Shown one piece after another: positions 35,801 through 47,588 of a stretch of 64,000 bases of DNA. Within the stretch, counting starts at the first letter, position 1; each line of letters begins with the position of its first letter. The notes beneath the pieces were generated by a model. The model did no database searches, was not told where the DNA came from, and saw only the letters and a program-made list of their open reading frames with translations. The translations under genes and the position numbers were made by a program. The DNA comes from Lojkania enalia (Eukaryota > Ascomycota > Dothideomycetes > Pleosporales), in assembly GCA_010094045.1 (NCBI GenBank), contig ML986636.1, forward strand, positions 124,001-188,000, read 5' to 3'.

Positions 35801-38800
35801 TTGGACAGCAGGTCGAGGTGAACGGTGAAGGCCAAAACGGTGTTGCGGGCATAACAAACGGTGCCAACGTGGACGAACTTCTTCAGGCCGAATCTGTTCC
35901 CAAATTCTCTTGCATTCACGAGGACCCGCCGCTTAGACCAGAGCTGTATGAAGATCCCGACGAAGATGTCCAAGATAAGGTTCTGTTTGTCCTCAATAAC
36001 GTGTCCGAGCGCAATCTTCACGATAAGATCACCGATCTTACAGAGGCGGTGGAAGACAAACACCACCAATGGTTTGCCAATTACCTTGTTGAGGAACGTG
36101 CCAAGATGCAGCCAAATTTCCAGCAGTTGTATCTGGACATGTTGGAATTGTTCAATGACAAGGTACTATGGGCTGAGGTTCTTCGCGAAACCTACGTCGC
36201 AGTTATCCGCATGCTCAATAGTGAAAGTGCTCTTGGATCCACCGAGCGGACGCATCTGAAGAATCTCGGTAGTTGGCTCGGGTCTCTCACTATAGCCCGC
36301 AACCAACCGATCAAATTCCGTAACATCTCATTTAAGGATCTGCTGATTGAAGGTTATGACACAGACCGCCTTTTGATTGTCATCCCCTTCACCTGCAAAG
36401 TCTTGGTTCAGGCAGCCAAGTCGAGGGTATTTAAGCCGCCGAACCCGTGGTTGATGGAAATCATCCGCGTTCTTATGGAACTCTATCACTTCGCGGATCT
36501 GAAACTGAACCAGAAGTTTGAGATCGAAGTGCTTTGCAAAGGGCTGGAACTCGAGTATAAGGATATTGAACCCTCCGATAGTATCCGCGCGCGACCTCAA
36601 GCAGACGAAGAGTATCTCGGCAATATGGTGCCTGAAGGCCTCGAGCCCTTTAGTGACCTGTCAATCATGAGCTTGAGCCGCACTCGTGGTCCTAGCGAGC
36701 GCTTCTCATCTGCAGCAATTACAGCAGCTCTTCCGGATTTTAGTAATCAGCTCATCTATCCACCGTCTGGAAACAGTGTAGTGCCGCCGAACGCGTTGAA
36801 GAAAATATTCCTCACCGCTGTGCAGCAGGCCATTCAAGAGATCATTGCTCCGGTAGTTGAACGATCCGTCACCATTGCAGCCATCTCTACGTCGCAACTG
36901 GTTAGCAAGGATTTTGCCATGGAACCCGACGAGGAGAAATTGCGCAAGGCCGCTCACACTGTTGTGAAGTCACTATCTGGAGCGTTGGCTCTGGTCACTT
37001 GCAAGGAACCGTTGCGCATGAGCATCATGAACAACATTCGTGTCATGGCGCGCGATTTGCCAGAGCAAGCTCTTCCAGAAGGTCACGTTCTTATGTTTGT
37101 TAATGACAATCTTGACCTTGTTTGTGGTACTGTGGAACAGGCAGCTGAGCTGTCGTCTATGTCGGAGATTGATCTGCAAATCGAGGACTCTGTACGAATT
37201 CGCCGAATGTTCCGCCAAACTCGTCCTGGCGAAGCATTCAAAGACGGAAACATCAGTCCTTGGGCATTCTACATTCCGGATCCTTATAAACAAACTTCTG
37301 GTGGGCTGAACCGGGAACAGCTAGCCATTTATGAGGAATTTGGAAGACACACCCGTGGCGCTCCTCACGCAACCAATGCTTCGCAGGATAGTGGCCGTCA
37401 GGTCCCTGATGTTTTGCAAGATCAATTCGTAGCAGTTCCTAACCTCCCAACCCCAGCAGCTGCCCCTGCTGAACCACGGCAACCATCCCAACCACCGCGT
37501 CTCCAAAATATTCAGACGCCACACGCACCGCCTACCCAACAACAATTGAATGGCTATATGGAGCCTTCAGGTCCGGAACGCGGTCAACGTACTGTTGAGG
37601 ATCTTCTACTTGAGCTCACACGCTTAGTAAAAGAAGCACCCGAAGAACGCCTGAGCGAGCTGCGCCCGAATAGCTCAATTCATCAAGTGTTCGAGCAGCT
37701 CCTTACAACTATCGAGTTTGTGGGAATTCCTGGTATGCCGAAAGATCAAGCCGCTTACCGCGTCGCTGGCCAAGTTACGCAGCATCTTTTCGCTGAACAG
37801 CAGCTCCCTCGCCTGGAGGTAGAAGTCTTGACGCACCTTTTATCGAACCTCTGCCAATTATCCGTTCAAACGTCTAGGCAAGTTCTGGTGTGGCTAGCAA
37901 CTATGCACGAAGATGATCGTATCTTCAATGCGCCGGTTATGGCTTGCCTGATGGAAGTTGGGTTGATGGATTTACACCGTCTAAACACCATCATTGCGAA
38001 GGCAATCCAACAGCACCGAGTCGCTGCAGTCAATATGCTCTCCACCTTGCTAGACGACACCTTGCTCAATGAGCATCCTAATGCTCTTCGCGCCGATTTC
38101 GCTCTGTCCATCGACGCACTTACTAATTGGTTGGCAGAGGATCCAGAATTGGAGATTGGAAAGCATGTCATTTCCAAGCTACAGGTTGCCCCGACTGATC
38201 AAGCCTTGACGCCTCCAGACACTGGGAAGAAGGATCAGCTTGAGTACATCTTCGATGAATGGGTCCATTTGCAATTTCCAGATACTCCCAAGAAGTCTCT
38301 AGCAGTGTTCATCTATCAATTGCATCGGATGAAGGTAATGGAGAACCAAAACTCTTCCATCGAGTTCATTCGAACTTGCATCGACGCCTCTGTCGCAGCT
38401 TTCGAGCAGGAAACGTCGCCATTCGGTACAGGTAACCCGGATACAGCAACTATCAACGTAGATGCCCTCGCCAAATTGCTCGTGTCCCTTGTCGTGTATC
38501 AAGGAGAGGAAGGTGGAGCGGTGAAGGAAAGCAAAGCGAAATATCTCGACAATATACTCCTCGTAGTTATCCTGGTCCTCTGCAACCACCAGAGGACGCG
38601 TGGGGAGAGGTTCAACCAGAAGGTGTTCTTCCGCCTGTTCTCTGCCAGTCTTTTTGAGCTTAACGAAGCGTCGAAAGAGAACGCATTTGCAGGCTTCAAG
38701 GCTGAGATATACCTCGTGATTGCTAAGGCATTCTTGATCCTACAACCTCAAAACTTCCCTGGATTCGCCTTCTCTTGGTTGACCCTCATGTCTCATCGCA

Positions 38801-39870
38801 TTTTCGTTCCGGCGATGTTGGAGGACAGCCCTCAGGAAAGCGACATTAAAGATAAGCGATGGGATGTCTATGCTCAACTCATGGAGGCATTGTTGAATTA
38901 TACCGGCCAGCTTATCAAACCTACAGGGGAGAGCATCATGGCACAGACTTTCTATCGTGGAGTTCTTCGGGTGTTACTGGTTATCCACCACGACTACCCG
39001 GAATTTCTTGCTGAGAACCACTTTCGATTCTGCAATAGCATTCCGATGCATTGCACTCAACTCCGCAATTTGATTGTCAGTGCCTATCCTTCGAATATCC
39101 TGGAGATGCCCGATCCATTCACGACAGGCCTAAAGGTAGATCGCCTCGAAGACATTCGTCAATCCCCGATGATGCGCACAGATATCGATCAGATTCTTCG
39201 TCAAGCTGGTATTAAGAGCACGATCGATAGCCTCATGAAGGCTTCGGAGCCTAAATTCGAGGGTGTGGAGAAGATTTGCGAGGCCACCTACTATGCAGAA
39301 TCCAAACCAGAGGGTTTTGAACTGGTACCTACTACAGCCAACCCCAGCTTAATCCATGCCATCGTTCTCTACATTGGCTCCTCGGCTCTGACTTCTCAGG
39401 CTCCGGAAGGCCCCATATTCGACCCGTCGTCTTCGGCAGCTAAGCTCCTGGAAAAACTAGCTGGGGAGTTCCGTCCCGAGGCCAAATTTCACTTCATCAG
39501 TGCAATTGCCAACCAGCTTCGTTGGCCGAACGCGCATACTCACTTCTTCAGTTATACGCTTCTTCACCTGTTTGGTCCACCTAAGAACGATCCGCGGGCC
39601 CTGGAAGTCCAGGAGACCATCACCAGGGTTCTTCTAGAACGTCTGCTCGTCCACCGCCCTCATCCATGGGGATTGATCATCACTCTGTTGGAGATTCTGA
39701 AGAACCGCACGTATGCATTCTGGGACTTGCCTTTTGTCAAAGCTGCTCCGGAGGTATGTAGTGTTGCTCTCAATACGCCTTGAAAGGATCCTAATATGTT
39801 GTTATAGGTCGAACGACTCTTCAATGCGCTGTTCACCCACGTTCAGCAGAGCCCTCGCCCAATCATGTGA
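32804..39870 (+). CDS. NOT1: CCR4-NOT complex scaffold subunit NOT1
   Basis: Scaffold of the CCR4-NOT deadenylase, which shortens mRNA poly(A) tails and represses translation. Exons 32804-33394, 33451-33775, 33842-39753, 39808-39870; introns 54-66 nt; 2296 aa, normal for the family. The first 160 residues are Ser/Ala/Gly/Pro-rich and disordered. A helical HEAT-repeat N-terminal arm follows. The MIF4G-like CAF1-binding region ends near residue 1190 (RVLMELYHFADLKLNQKFEI). The DUF3819/CNOT9-binding region is near 1270-1400 (QQAIQEIIAPVVERSVTIAA), then a Pro/Gln-rich linker. The C-terminal NOT1 superfamily domain, which docks NOT2-NOT5, fills the last 500 residues (FAFSWLTLMSHRIFVPAML; NQLRWPNAHTHFFSYTLLHL). 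The last exon of 21 codons encodes VERLFNALFTHVQQSPRPIM. Essential single-copy gene in other fungi. Confidence 0.95.
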
Positions 39871-41978
39871 ATGATTCATCCACCCCCTGGTGGTCATAGT
39901 TCTATCGAACTCGATCCTCAAATTCTCCCATTTTATCACTGGCGCGCGTGAATGCCGTTGCCAGTCATATCTTCCCGATGTTTTTGCTCAATTCTCGAAT
40001 GCATTTGCGAGCGTAGAGGGGTTATGGGCAACTCTTTTTATTGCATGACAAGGAGGGTTTCGACTTTTCTTCTCTTCTCTGATTAAAACTTTGTCGGATT
40101 GTGTATCTGCAATCATAACTCTGGTTGTTCGTCTGGCTATCCATGGCTGCACTGGGTTTTGGGCAATGAGGATATACTGCTATTATGAAGTATATCATCA
40201 TGAAGTGAAGACGATTAAGTATTGGCAGGATTAATCGCTATGCTACGGGCAGGATCTAATCGGATCCAATCAGTCTGGTCGGTTATACGGGGTTTTCAGT
40301 CAGGGTATTTCTTCTCTGTGCGATGACGATAAAAGCATGGCGTTTTGAGGGTGGGCTTGGGAAGTATATTTATCTTATTATTCTATTTACCAGGTCTAAC
40401 GATGGATGGATCTATTTCTTTTTTTTTTTTTTTTTTTTTTCTCTTTTTCATTATGTGTAGAATAGGCATGGCTGGGTGCTTGTTTGGCTTGTGAGCGAGC
40501 GAGCGAATGATGATGGAGGTAGTGGTAGTGCGATGCATACTGTAGGATATTATGTGAATGGTTTCTTGTAATGTTGGTGTGCATGGATGATGATTCGTGA
40601 TGCGTGAGGGAATTGTGCTGGTGTGTGACTTGGGGTCAATGCGGAGGCTAAGTGTTTTGGGCTTTGGATAGACGTTGGAATGCTGAGTGCGTGGTGATAA
40701 GATGTGGTGCGCGGGGTAATTTTGGTGCTGGGTGCTTCGATTGTAGTGTTTCGGCGAGGAATAATGTTAATGTATGCTGAGGATATCTATAGTTGGATCT
40801 TGGGAGATTCATATGTTAGTGGTTGTGCAAAAAATGTTGGGAATGAGCGTTACCGACGGATGTGAATTTTTTTCCCGCCGGGAGGGAAATGCACCGTACA
40901 GTGGGAACTCTATTTCTACATATAGCGTTTATCTCGTAAGAAAGGGGATGAAAGGTTGTAATGAAGAAAGTGTTAGCGTCTCTAATGAATTCGGCGACAG
41001 TTCATTTCTGTTCTGGAAGCTAATCAATGTTTAGGGACTAACTAGGGCGTGTATTTGATTACCTAGTAGAATATTTTCAACTGCAATTCACTAGATAAAT
41101 GAAACGTAGTATTTGTTAATTGAATGAGTGATTGGAAAGAGCAACCTAGGAGGGAGCAAAGAGATACATCATACACATAAACGTATGAAACCCTTGTAGC
41201 ATTATCAATCATTTCTCTTGCCCATGTGCACGTTGAGCTATTGCGCCGCCCTTAGTCTATCGTTCTATAGTGATATGGATACCAGAAGCGGATTCAAACT
41301 AACTCAAGGGAATGTCTTCAACTAATCCGACTCGTCGATAAAAATTGGCCTCGATAGTGCTCTCTAGTAGTAAGCCCCAAGCATGGCTGATGTCATTAAA
41401 GTATGTTATTGGATCCAAAATACATCTTGTTACTCGCAATAGCTCAAAGAAACACAGTTCCTTTCTAAACACGAGTTCCTCTCACTTATCTATCTCAGGG
41501 TCAGTATACCTGTGGTTATGATGCAGTTAGGAAACCTATCGACGTTTTCGTGTCCGGGGGGTCCTGTCGACGCCTATGAGAGTGCGAAAATCGTAGCAAA
41601 CGCCGTATATCTCATTTTTATGATGCAGCACAGTACTACAACGGACGATCCTTCCTTTTAATTTGAATTGTCCATCCAAGGCCCGACCGAAAGAACCGGG
41701 ACCCTTTAGTGTACAGGAGAACCCTCTGATAGTACATGCTTTGCTGATAATTATACTATCTGGGAATTTTTATCGGGCTGGTCGCTGAGGCCTCAGCTGG
41801 ACGAGGGCGCGTAGTACGATGTGGATTGGCGACCGTCGGAGGGAGTTTTACGTTTCTAGGCAAACTAATATGATAGGTCAAGCTCCTAGAGGCTGGGGAT
41901 ATATGCACCTAGTGAGAATCCTTACATTATGTTTGCGACTCTAGATAGACCCGAGAGTATATCTTTCTAGTATGTAAG
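39871..41978. other. Spacer 3' of NOT1 with poly-T tract
   Basis: Downstream flank of NOT1 with a T22 run at 40419-40440. A frame of 86 codons at 40774-41034 has no recognisable features. The second half is irregular sequence adjoining the HET-domain relic and may itself be old repeat debris. Confidence 0.5.
40419..40440. repeat. Poly-T tract (T22)
   Basis: Perfect T run about 550 bp after the NOT1 stop codon. Confidence 0.9.
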
Positions 41979-43427
41979 CTAGACACCGCCGTACTTAGAT
42001 AAGATGTCCGCCAACAACTCTCCAAACCATATCAGTGACAGGCAAGGTTTCATCTCCTTCTCTTTGCTCCTTAGATATTGATTAAGAATAAACAATTTCA
42101 TGTATTTCATAAAATCGTGTTCCTCGGTATTGATTTCAGATAGCATCCTGGAGTTACCGTCTAAGACTTGATGCAGATCTCCATGTAGTTTCGTTGAAGG
42201 TAAGGGTACAATTCTAGCGTGATTATAGCTCGATTGCTTCTTGGGGGGCGTAGAGGAGGAGTATGCCCCACGCACATTCTCTACCCTGACGACAACGGAA
42301 GATTATCTTTTAGCAAAATGGATAATGCTTGGCGCGGATATGCGTCCTTGAAAGCCCTTCGCTAGCTCAGTCCCCTATTACTTTCGATTGAGAAACATTT
42401 AGGCTACTTCGTACTATTCTCGAAGAAATAGCAGGCTCGACGTTGGTTGCGTTTCAATGCTATTTATTGTGAAATGTTGGGGGTACACATATTTCTTAGC
42501 ACGGATCTCGAAATTAATATTGCGAAATGTATAGCTCTCTACGCTCTAGCTCTTTTCTCAGGGCCGTAAAATTCCTTCGTCGCAGCTAGCGCTACTCGTG
42601 GCACCAGGAATTAGGAAGGCGCCATTACAAGTTGAAGCTTTTTTTGCGGATTCCTTCTAGTCCTCGTCATCACTTGTATTATGCGTGAACAGTCAATCTA
42701 AAAATATCTAACGCCAGTCCGAAGAGTGAAAGTGTAAAATAAGAGTGAGAGTTCGGACTCGGCGAACCCTACTATTCTATCGTTTAGGCTCTGTGCGGTT
42801 GTGGTTGTTGGACGAGATGGCCCCCAAGCACTAGCTTAGGGCAGCATATGGAATATGGGAACTGGGCATGATTAAGCTGATGGTATCGCCTTTTTGGATT
42901 CCAACGTCGAGCAAACGAGGACATACCTTCGATGGCTTGGAATCGTAGGGTAGGCGTTTGTTCTTACATTTAGCGATCTACTCGTTGACTAGCTTGTGAG
43001 CCGTGGTCGAGAGAGGGTATTCGCTTATGTCGCGGAGCCGTGGCAGCCAGCTGAAATGAGAACCTGTGCTCAATATATAGTTAGGCACTAGGCTTCATCC
43101 TTGAGGCTCTAACTTATCCGTTTGAACTCACGTTGGTACACATAGAGCTCTACACCCACCCATGGCCGGATTGGTCGAATGAGAATCATGTTACCACTAA
43201 CAAGTTTGACCCTTACTACCCAATTCGGATATGCATATTCGGCTAAGCTAGTGTGCTGGTAAAGATTATGAAGGATTCTACAGAATAAAAACAGCCTTTT
43301 CCAGAAGCTGGCGTTAGAGGACACTCAGAGGACTCTTGCCGAAAGTCTCGACGGGGACAGTGTTGTGGGAGAACTTAATGATACGAAGACAGCCTTCCCC
43401 TCTCAGTGTATTAAGTGAGAGAGACAT
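41979..43427 (-). pseudogene. Decayed HET-domain (heterokaryon incompatibility) gene
   Basis: HET-domain proteins trigger cell death when genetically incompatible hyphae fuse. No intact frame remains, but fragments in family order lie on the minus strand: a possible start at 43427, an N-terminal segment at 43324-43109 (HTSLAEYAYPNWVVRVKLVS), the HET entry with RLLDVG and HIPYAALS around 43050-42800, the GVRYF-stop-ID-x-SRIIQ segment near 42700, then after a frameshift DDED-stop-KESAKKAS and SCDEGILRP down to about 42560, and a C-terminal part at 42275-41979 ending in FGELLADILSKYGG, where active members have a LAxxxxxILxxxY-type stretch. Several stops sit where the family has Trp (TGG to TAG at 42978-42980, 42698-42700, 42657-42659); another TAG is at 42831-42833. 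At least two frameshifts are needed. It cannot make a functional protein. Confidence 0.72.
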
Positions 43428-46414
43428 AGTGTGAAGTCTTTTTGAATCTTGCAAGCCTCGAGCCAAGCACAAATATTCAGACAGAATCTATAGATCTCGT
43501 CTCCATATTAACATAAGTCTAAGATACTCGATCTTCCGCACGAACAGGGGCGCTAGTTATGAGAGATTCTGTTAGGCCTCAAAACAAAAGCTGATGATGG
43601 CGACGCGACATTTCCGACGGCTTGGTTCACTCATACACTCACTAGAGCTTAACCAGTTGCCAGATAGAATAAGAAGGGAAAACCGGCGGTCTACCGATTC
43701 GAAAGATATCGTAGAACTGCGCTATTCACAACTTCCTGAAAGATGTTAATTCAAAGGAACACAAATGAACAGAGACAATTATCAGCTTCTACACTCGGCA
43801 GGGGTGGCAGTACGAAAGCTGATACTCTCGTACAATATATATCAGGTGACCTTTGGGACTGCAAATGACGACTGCTCGATGGTCTTCTAGACATCGTATT
43901 AAGCGACAGAGTACTCCCCCCATCCTTGCCCCCAATTCTTCTTCTGTAATTCTACTACGAAATCTAGAGTAAGGCCGATGCTCTCGCAAGCCGAATGTGA
44001 TAGCTGCTCGAGCATCCAAAGGGTCCTCAGGTAGGTATCACCGCTCATTATCGCCAGCTTATCATAATGGCAGACCCTAAGTCACTAAAGAGAGACCCTA
44101 AAACTACCAAAACGGTAACTCTATTATAGTCGAAGTCTACTTTTGTCGGCATTCCGTCAACTGAACCGCTCCCTGACCATCCACTACGGTTCTTGACGAC
44201 TAGTTTTTGAAATGACTAGTCAATATAGTTAGTCAATGAATAGCTAATGGTACAATTTGACTCTAAATGACTAGCCAGGTTAGGGACGATTTGGGCCGTG
44301 AAATACTAGCTAGGAAAACAGCAGTGTCAATAACTCCATGAAATATGAATAATATTTGCATTGAAAGCTAATGAGAGTGAACAATCAATTAAAAAAAAAA
44401 AAAAAAAGTGTTATAGCAAAGCGGTACATAATATGCATTGACAAGAGTGTCAGTGTATAAACACGTTCCATGCTGTGTTCTAGAATACCGAACTCAATAT
44501 CAACAACAGCCAAGTGAAAAGATCTAAATGCACATGTAATTTAAAACAAAATAAATCATCATTGGAATTTGATGAAGTAGTTCTCTCTTCTAGGAATTTT
44601 TTGCTTAAACCCTAACTCAAGCACCGGAACAAACGGAATAGGAACTTTATTGATAACGGTTACCAGCTATATAGTTAAGAAAATATTGGAAACCCTAGAT
44701 CGCCGGTTCACCAAAATGACAATCCTCGAGCCAGAATATCTTCGTTCGCAGGATACTGAGAATCACACCTTCAGGACCTTATCGCTTCCTCGAGCATCCC
44801 TAGATACAAATATATGTATAACGATCCACAAATCCATCGCTCTCCACTTCTAGGACTACATACATTTGCCGACTTTAGTTCGCGAAGGTCGGCGACGTTC
44901 TATTCGACAGCGCAAGATTCCCGAGTAATAAGCATTTCATTAAGCAATTGACGGGACCGAGATATCTCTAGGGCACAGCATCAAAGCGGAAGCAGAATCT
45001 ATCCGGCCGTCGATAAGAATGGTCGAGTCTACGAATAGACAAGTCCACACATCTACAATCTCTCTGCTTGCATCCACCAAAACACTACATGCACGCCCAT
45101 AAACCCCATATCATGCACACAACTCGTCTCACCCCACTTATCCACCAATCCAAAACACCCAACCCAGACACACCACTCACCGCTCACAAGACACCTACAC
45201 GGCATATCCCGTCCCATCTCTACCTATACAACCCACATTAAGAACCGGGGAACAAAGCCCGCTTGCTTAGCTTTGGTTTGGGGTACATATCATGTATACC
45301 CTGGATCCATATATATGAAAGGGGTTGCATGAAGCTCGGATACCAGGCGTCTCCGAGCGCCAGATGACGAATCGATGGGGTGCATGGACGCGTGTCTGTG
45401 TTCTGCATGTGATGGGGAGATCCCGGGGGTTAAAGGAGGTCGTGCGGTGAACTCCGTGTGTATGTCTGCGGTGTGGCCCGATTACAGACTAGTGTGTGTG
45501 TGTGTATCTGTGTATTTCTGGGGCTGTTCCGCGCGGAAATTTGCGTAGAAGAGTGCCTAGTGAGATTCGTGGAGCGGGTTTGATGATTTTGAGCGAGAAT
45601 GAATGTCCGCGAATTACACAAGTTCAATGCTGGAGTATCCTACACCTAATATTCCCCCCCCCAAAAAAAAAAAAAAAAAAAACACAAAAAAAAAAAAAAA
45701 AAAAAACCAAAAAAATAAAGAAAAATACAGTTCATCCAAGTAGAAGAAAAGTTTTCCAACGCCTACAAATGCCAAAACCCATGCGCATTCCCCTCAAGAA
45801 ATATGCAAGAACTTTCATTTAACAAAAAGACAACCGCGCATCCCAACTAACTCCCTGCTTTTTCGATTCACTTCGCTTCGATATCCATCGGGACAATAAA
45901 CGCCACCATACACCTTCCTCCTCTTTCGGAATCCTCTCCGAACACTGATTGCCCAAACCTCGCGCCACTTATCTGCATCAGCAGACACCATAAGACTTCG
46001 CTCCTCTCAGCACCAGATCCACCACAACTCTTCCACCAAGCACAATTCGACACACCAAAAGCGAATCCGAGCCTATACCTCAGTCCCGCTATAGCAAAGC
46101 TTGCTCGGGGGTGCTCGGTAGTGCTTCGTTCGCCCACTTCATGATGGTCGACAGGCAGCGGGGCGGGCCCCCCCTTTCCCGTATTATTGCCGGGAACCCT
46201 GCATCATACCATCGCGCAACTAAGCGTTTCGCTAACGGATGACGGCACGTGAAGCGCGTGCGCTTCCGACTAGGACAGTTTCCGACTGGGACTAGAGGCG
46301 CCTGGTCCCTTTTTTCTCTCTCGATTTTCCCACGAATTGAACTGGATTGGATTGGGGTTGGGACGGTTTTGGGAATTAAGTAATCAGCTTTTTCTTTTCT
46401 TTTATTTTTGCGGT
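43428..46414. other. Gene-free 3-kb region with poly-A tracts
   Basis: 5' flank of the HET relic and 3' flank of the SAT4-type gene. A minus-strand frame at 43789-44019 (DARAAITFGLREHRPYSRFR) looks somewhat protein-like and may be further debris. An A17 run lies at 44391-44407. At 45654-45706 a run of nine C passes into interrupted A tracts. No intact gene is seen. Confidence 0.45.
45654..45716. repeat. C9 followed by long interrupted poly-A
   Basis: Nine C residues, then A20, then A-rich sequence broken by single C bases, ending in AAATAAAG. It could be a simple repeat or the tail of an old retroposed copy; no target-site duplication is obvious. Confidence 0.75.
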
Positions 46415-47588
46415 TTAAACTGTGATGCGGACGGGGAGTTCCGGGCGGATGGGCGAGATTGGGGAGATTGGAGAGAGAGGGGATTGTGGCACTTTGAACG
46501 GTTCGGACGAGGAGCCGAATGTCGGTGACGGCGATGGAATGATGGGCGTTCTTTGGGCCATCGGATTGCCCTCTGGCGTGAGATGCGGCTGGATGAGTTT
46601 GGCAGCGGGGCCGGGACTGGGCTGCTGGCGTTTGGAGCAGGAGCCGAATACCTTGCGGTACAGCGGTCGTAGGAAGGGTATCGATGCCGCGATGATTCCG
46701 GCATGTTGCTCCACCTGCCCCCAGATGATGAGGTTGCCGGTGTTCTCGCCTTGCTTGATGAAGCCGGAGGTCCAGAGAACGAGGACCCAGAGGCGGATTG
46801 CGGAGGCGACCACGGCCATGATTCCGACGGAGAAGATGCCAATGAGCTCGAGTCTTCGTCGGCCATGCATGCTTTGCAGATTCATGAGGAAGAGCGGCGG
46901 TAGGATCCAGATAACAGTATCCGTGAAGAGATTGAAGCTTGCGCTGAAATACCACAGGTAGATAGGGTTATAACACTGGTCTGGATGAATACCATAGAAA
47001 CCATTCCAGAAGACATCGAAAGACCATGCATCTGACGGCGGGACGCACGAGAAAATGGCGGCGATGACCATGCCCACGCTACCGAGCACAATGAAGGCCA
47101 TTATCCCCTTGACAATCCAGTGGAAGCTCTTGCGCGAGGAGGCGACGTAGATGTAGAATAGCAGGATGGAGACTTTGATTAAGCAATGGTCAACGAGATA
47201 GAATATTCGGTATATCCACCATGATAACAGGCCACCTTGAATAATCTCTGCGAATGCCTCTCTACTCTATTACTCAGTTAGCGGGCAGCTGGGCTCAACT
47301 AGCTAGCATCAACATACATCCCAAGCGTGAGTATAGTCAAGAAAATGCACCTGATAGTAATTGACAACCGCACAACCCCAAGTGCAAATCTATGAAATGT
47401 ATGTTAGCTATGTTTTGATTTTTGGTAGTTCCGTCATCACTTACGAGTGCGACTAGCATCACCCAGTCTGGGGAGCTCAGCTTTTTCACTAAGAAATATC
47501 GACTGTAGAATCTCAAGCCAACAACGATTGTAGAGAGGCCCGTCAGAGCGAAGGATATAACGAGCGCCAAGGTCCCGTGAACCGCCAT
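46415..47588 (-). CDS. SAT4/rhodopsin-like seven-transmembrane protein
   Basis: Member of the fungal rhodopsin-domain (SAT4/Pth11-related) family of plasma-membrane proteins. Exons 47588-47445, 47389-47318, 47266-46415; introns 51 and 55 nt with GTAAGT and GTATGT donors; 355 aa. Seven hydrophobic helices: GTLALVISFALTGLSTIVVG, WVMLVALICTWGCAVVNYY, FYLVDHCLIKVSILLFYIYV, IVLGSVGMVIAAIFSCVP, SFNLFTDTVIWILPPLFL, FSVGIMAVVASAIRLWVLVL and VEQHAGIIAASIPFLRPLY. Family hallmarks are the Asp-Trp pair before helix 2, the Cys in FSCVPPSDAWS paired with Cys in HPDQCYNP, TDTVIWILPP, and GIIAASIPFLRPL. No N-terminal CFEM domain, so it is not a classic Pth11. The cytosolic tail is Pro/Ser-rich with ISPISPI repeats. 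Ligand and role are unknown. Confidence 0.88.

Noticed and set aside
45868..46137. 89-codon minus-strand frame downstream of the SAT4-type gene
   Set aside because: No motif and no in-frame splice link to the SAT4-type gene, which has its own stop at 46415.
46089..46955. 288-codon minus-strand frame overlapping the SAT4-type gene
   Set aside because: Alternative frame of the true third exon; rich in His/Pro/Arg without helices, whereas the other frame gives seven conserved membrane segments.
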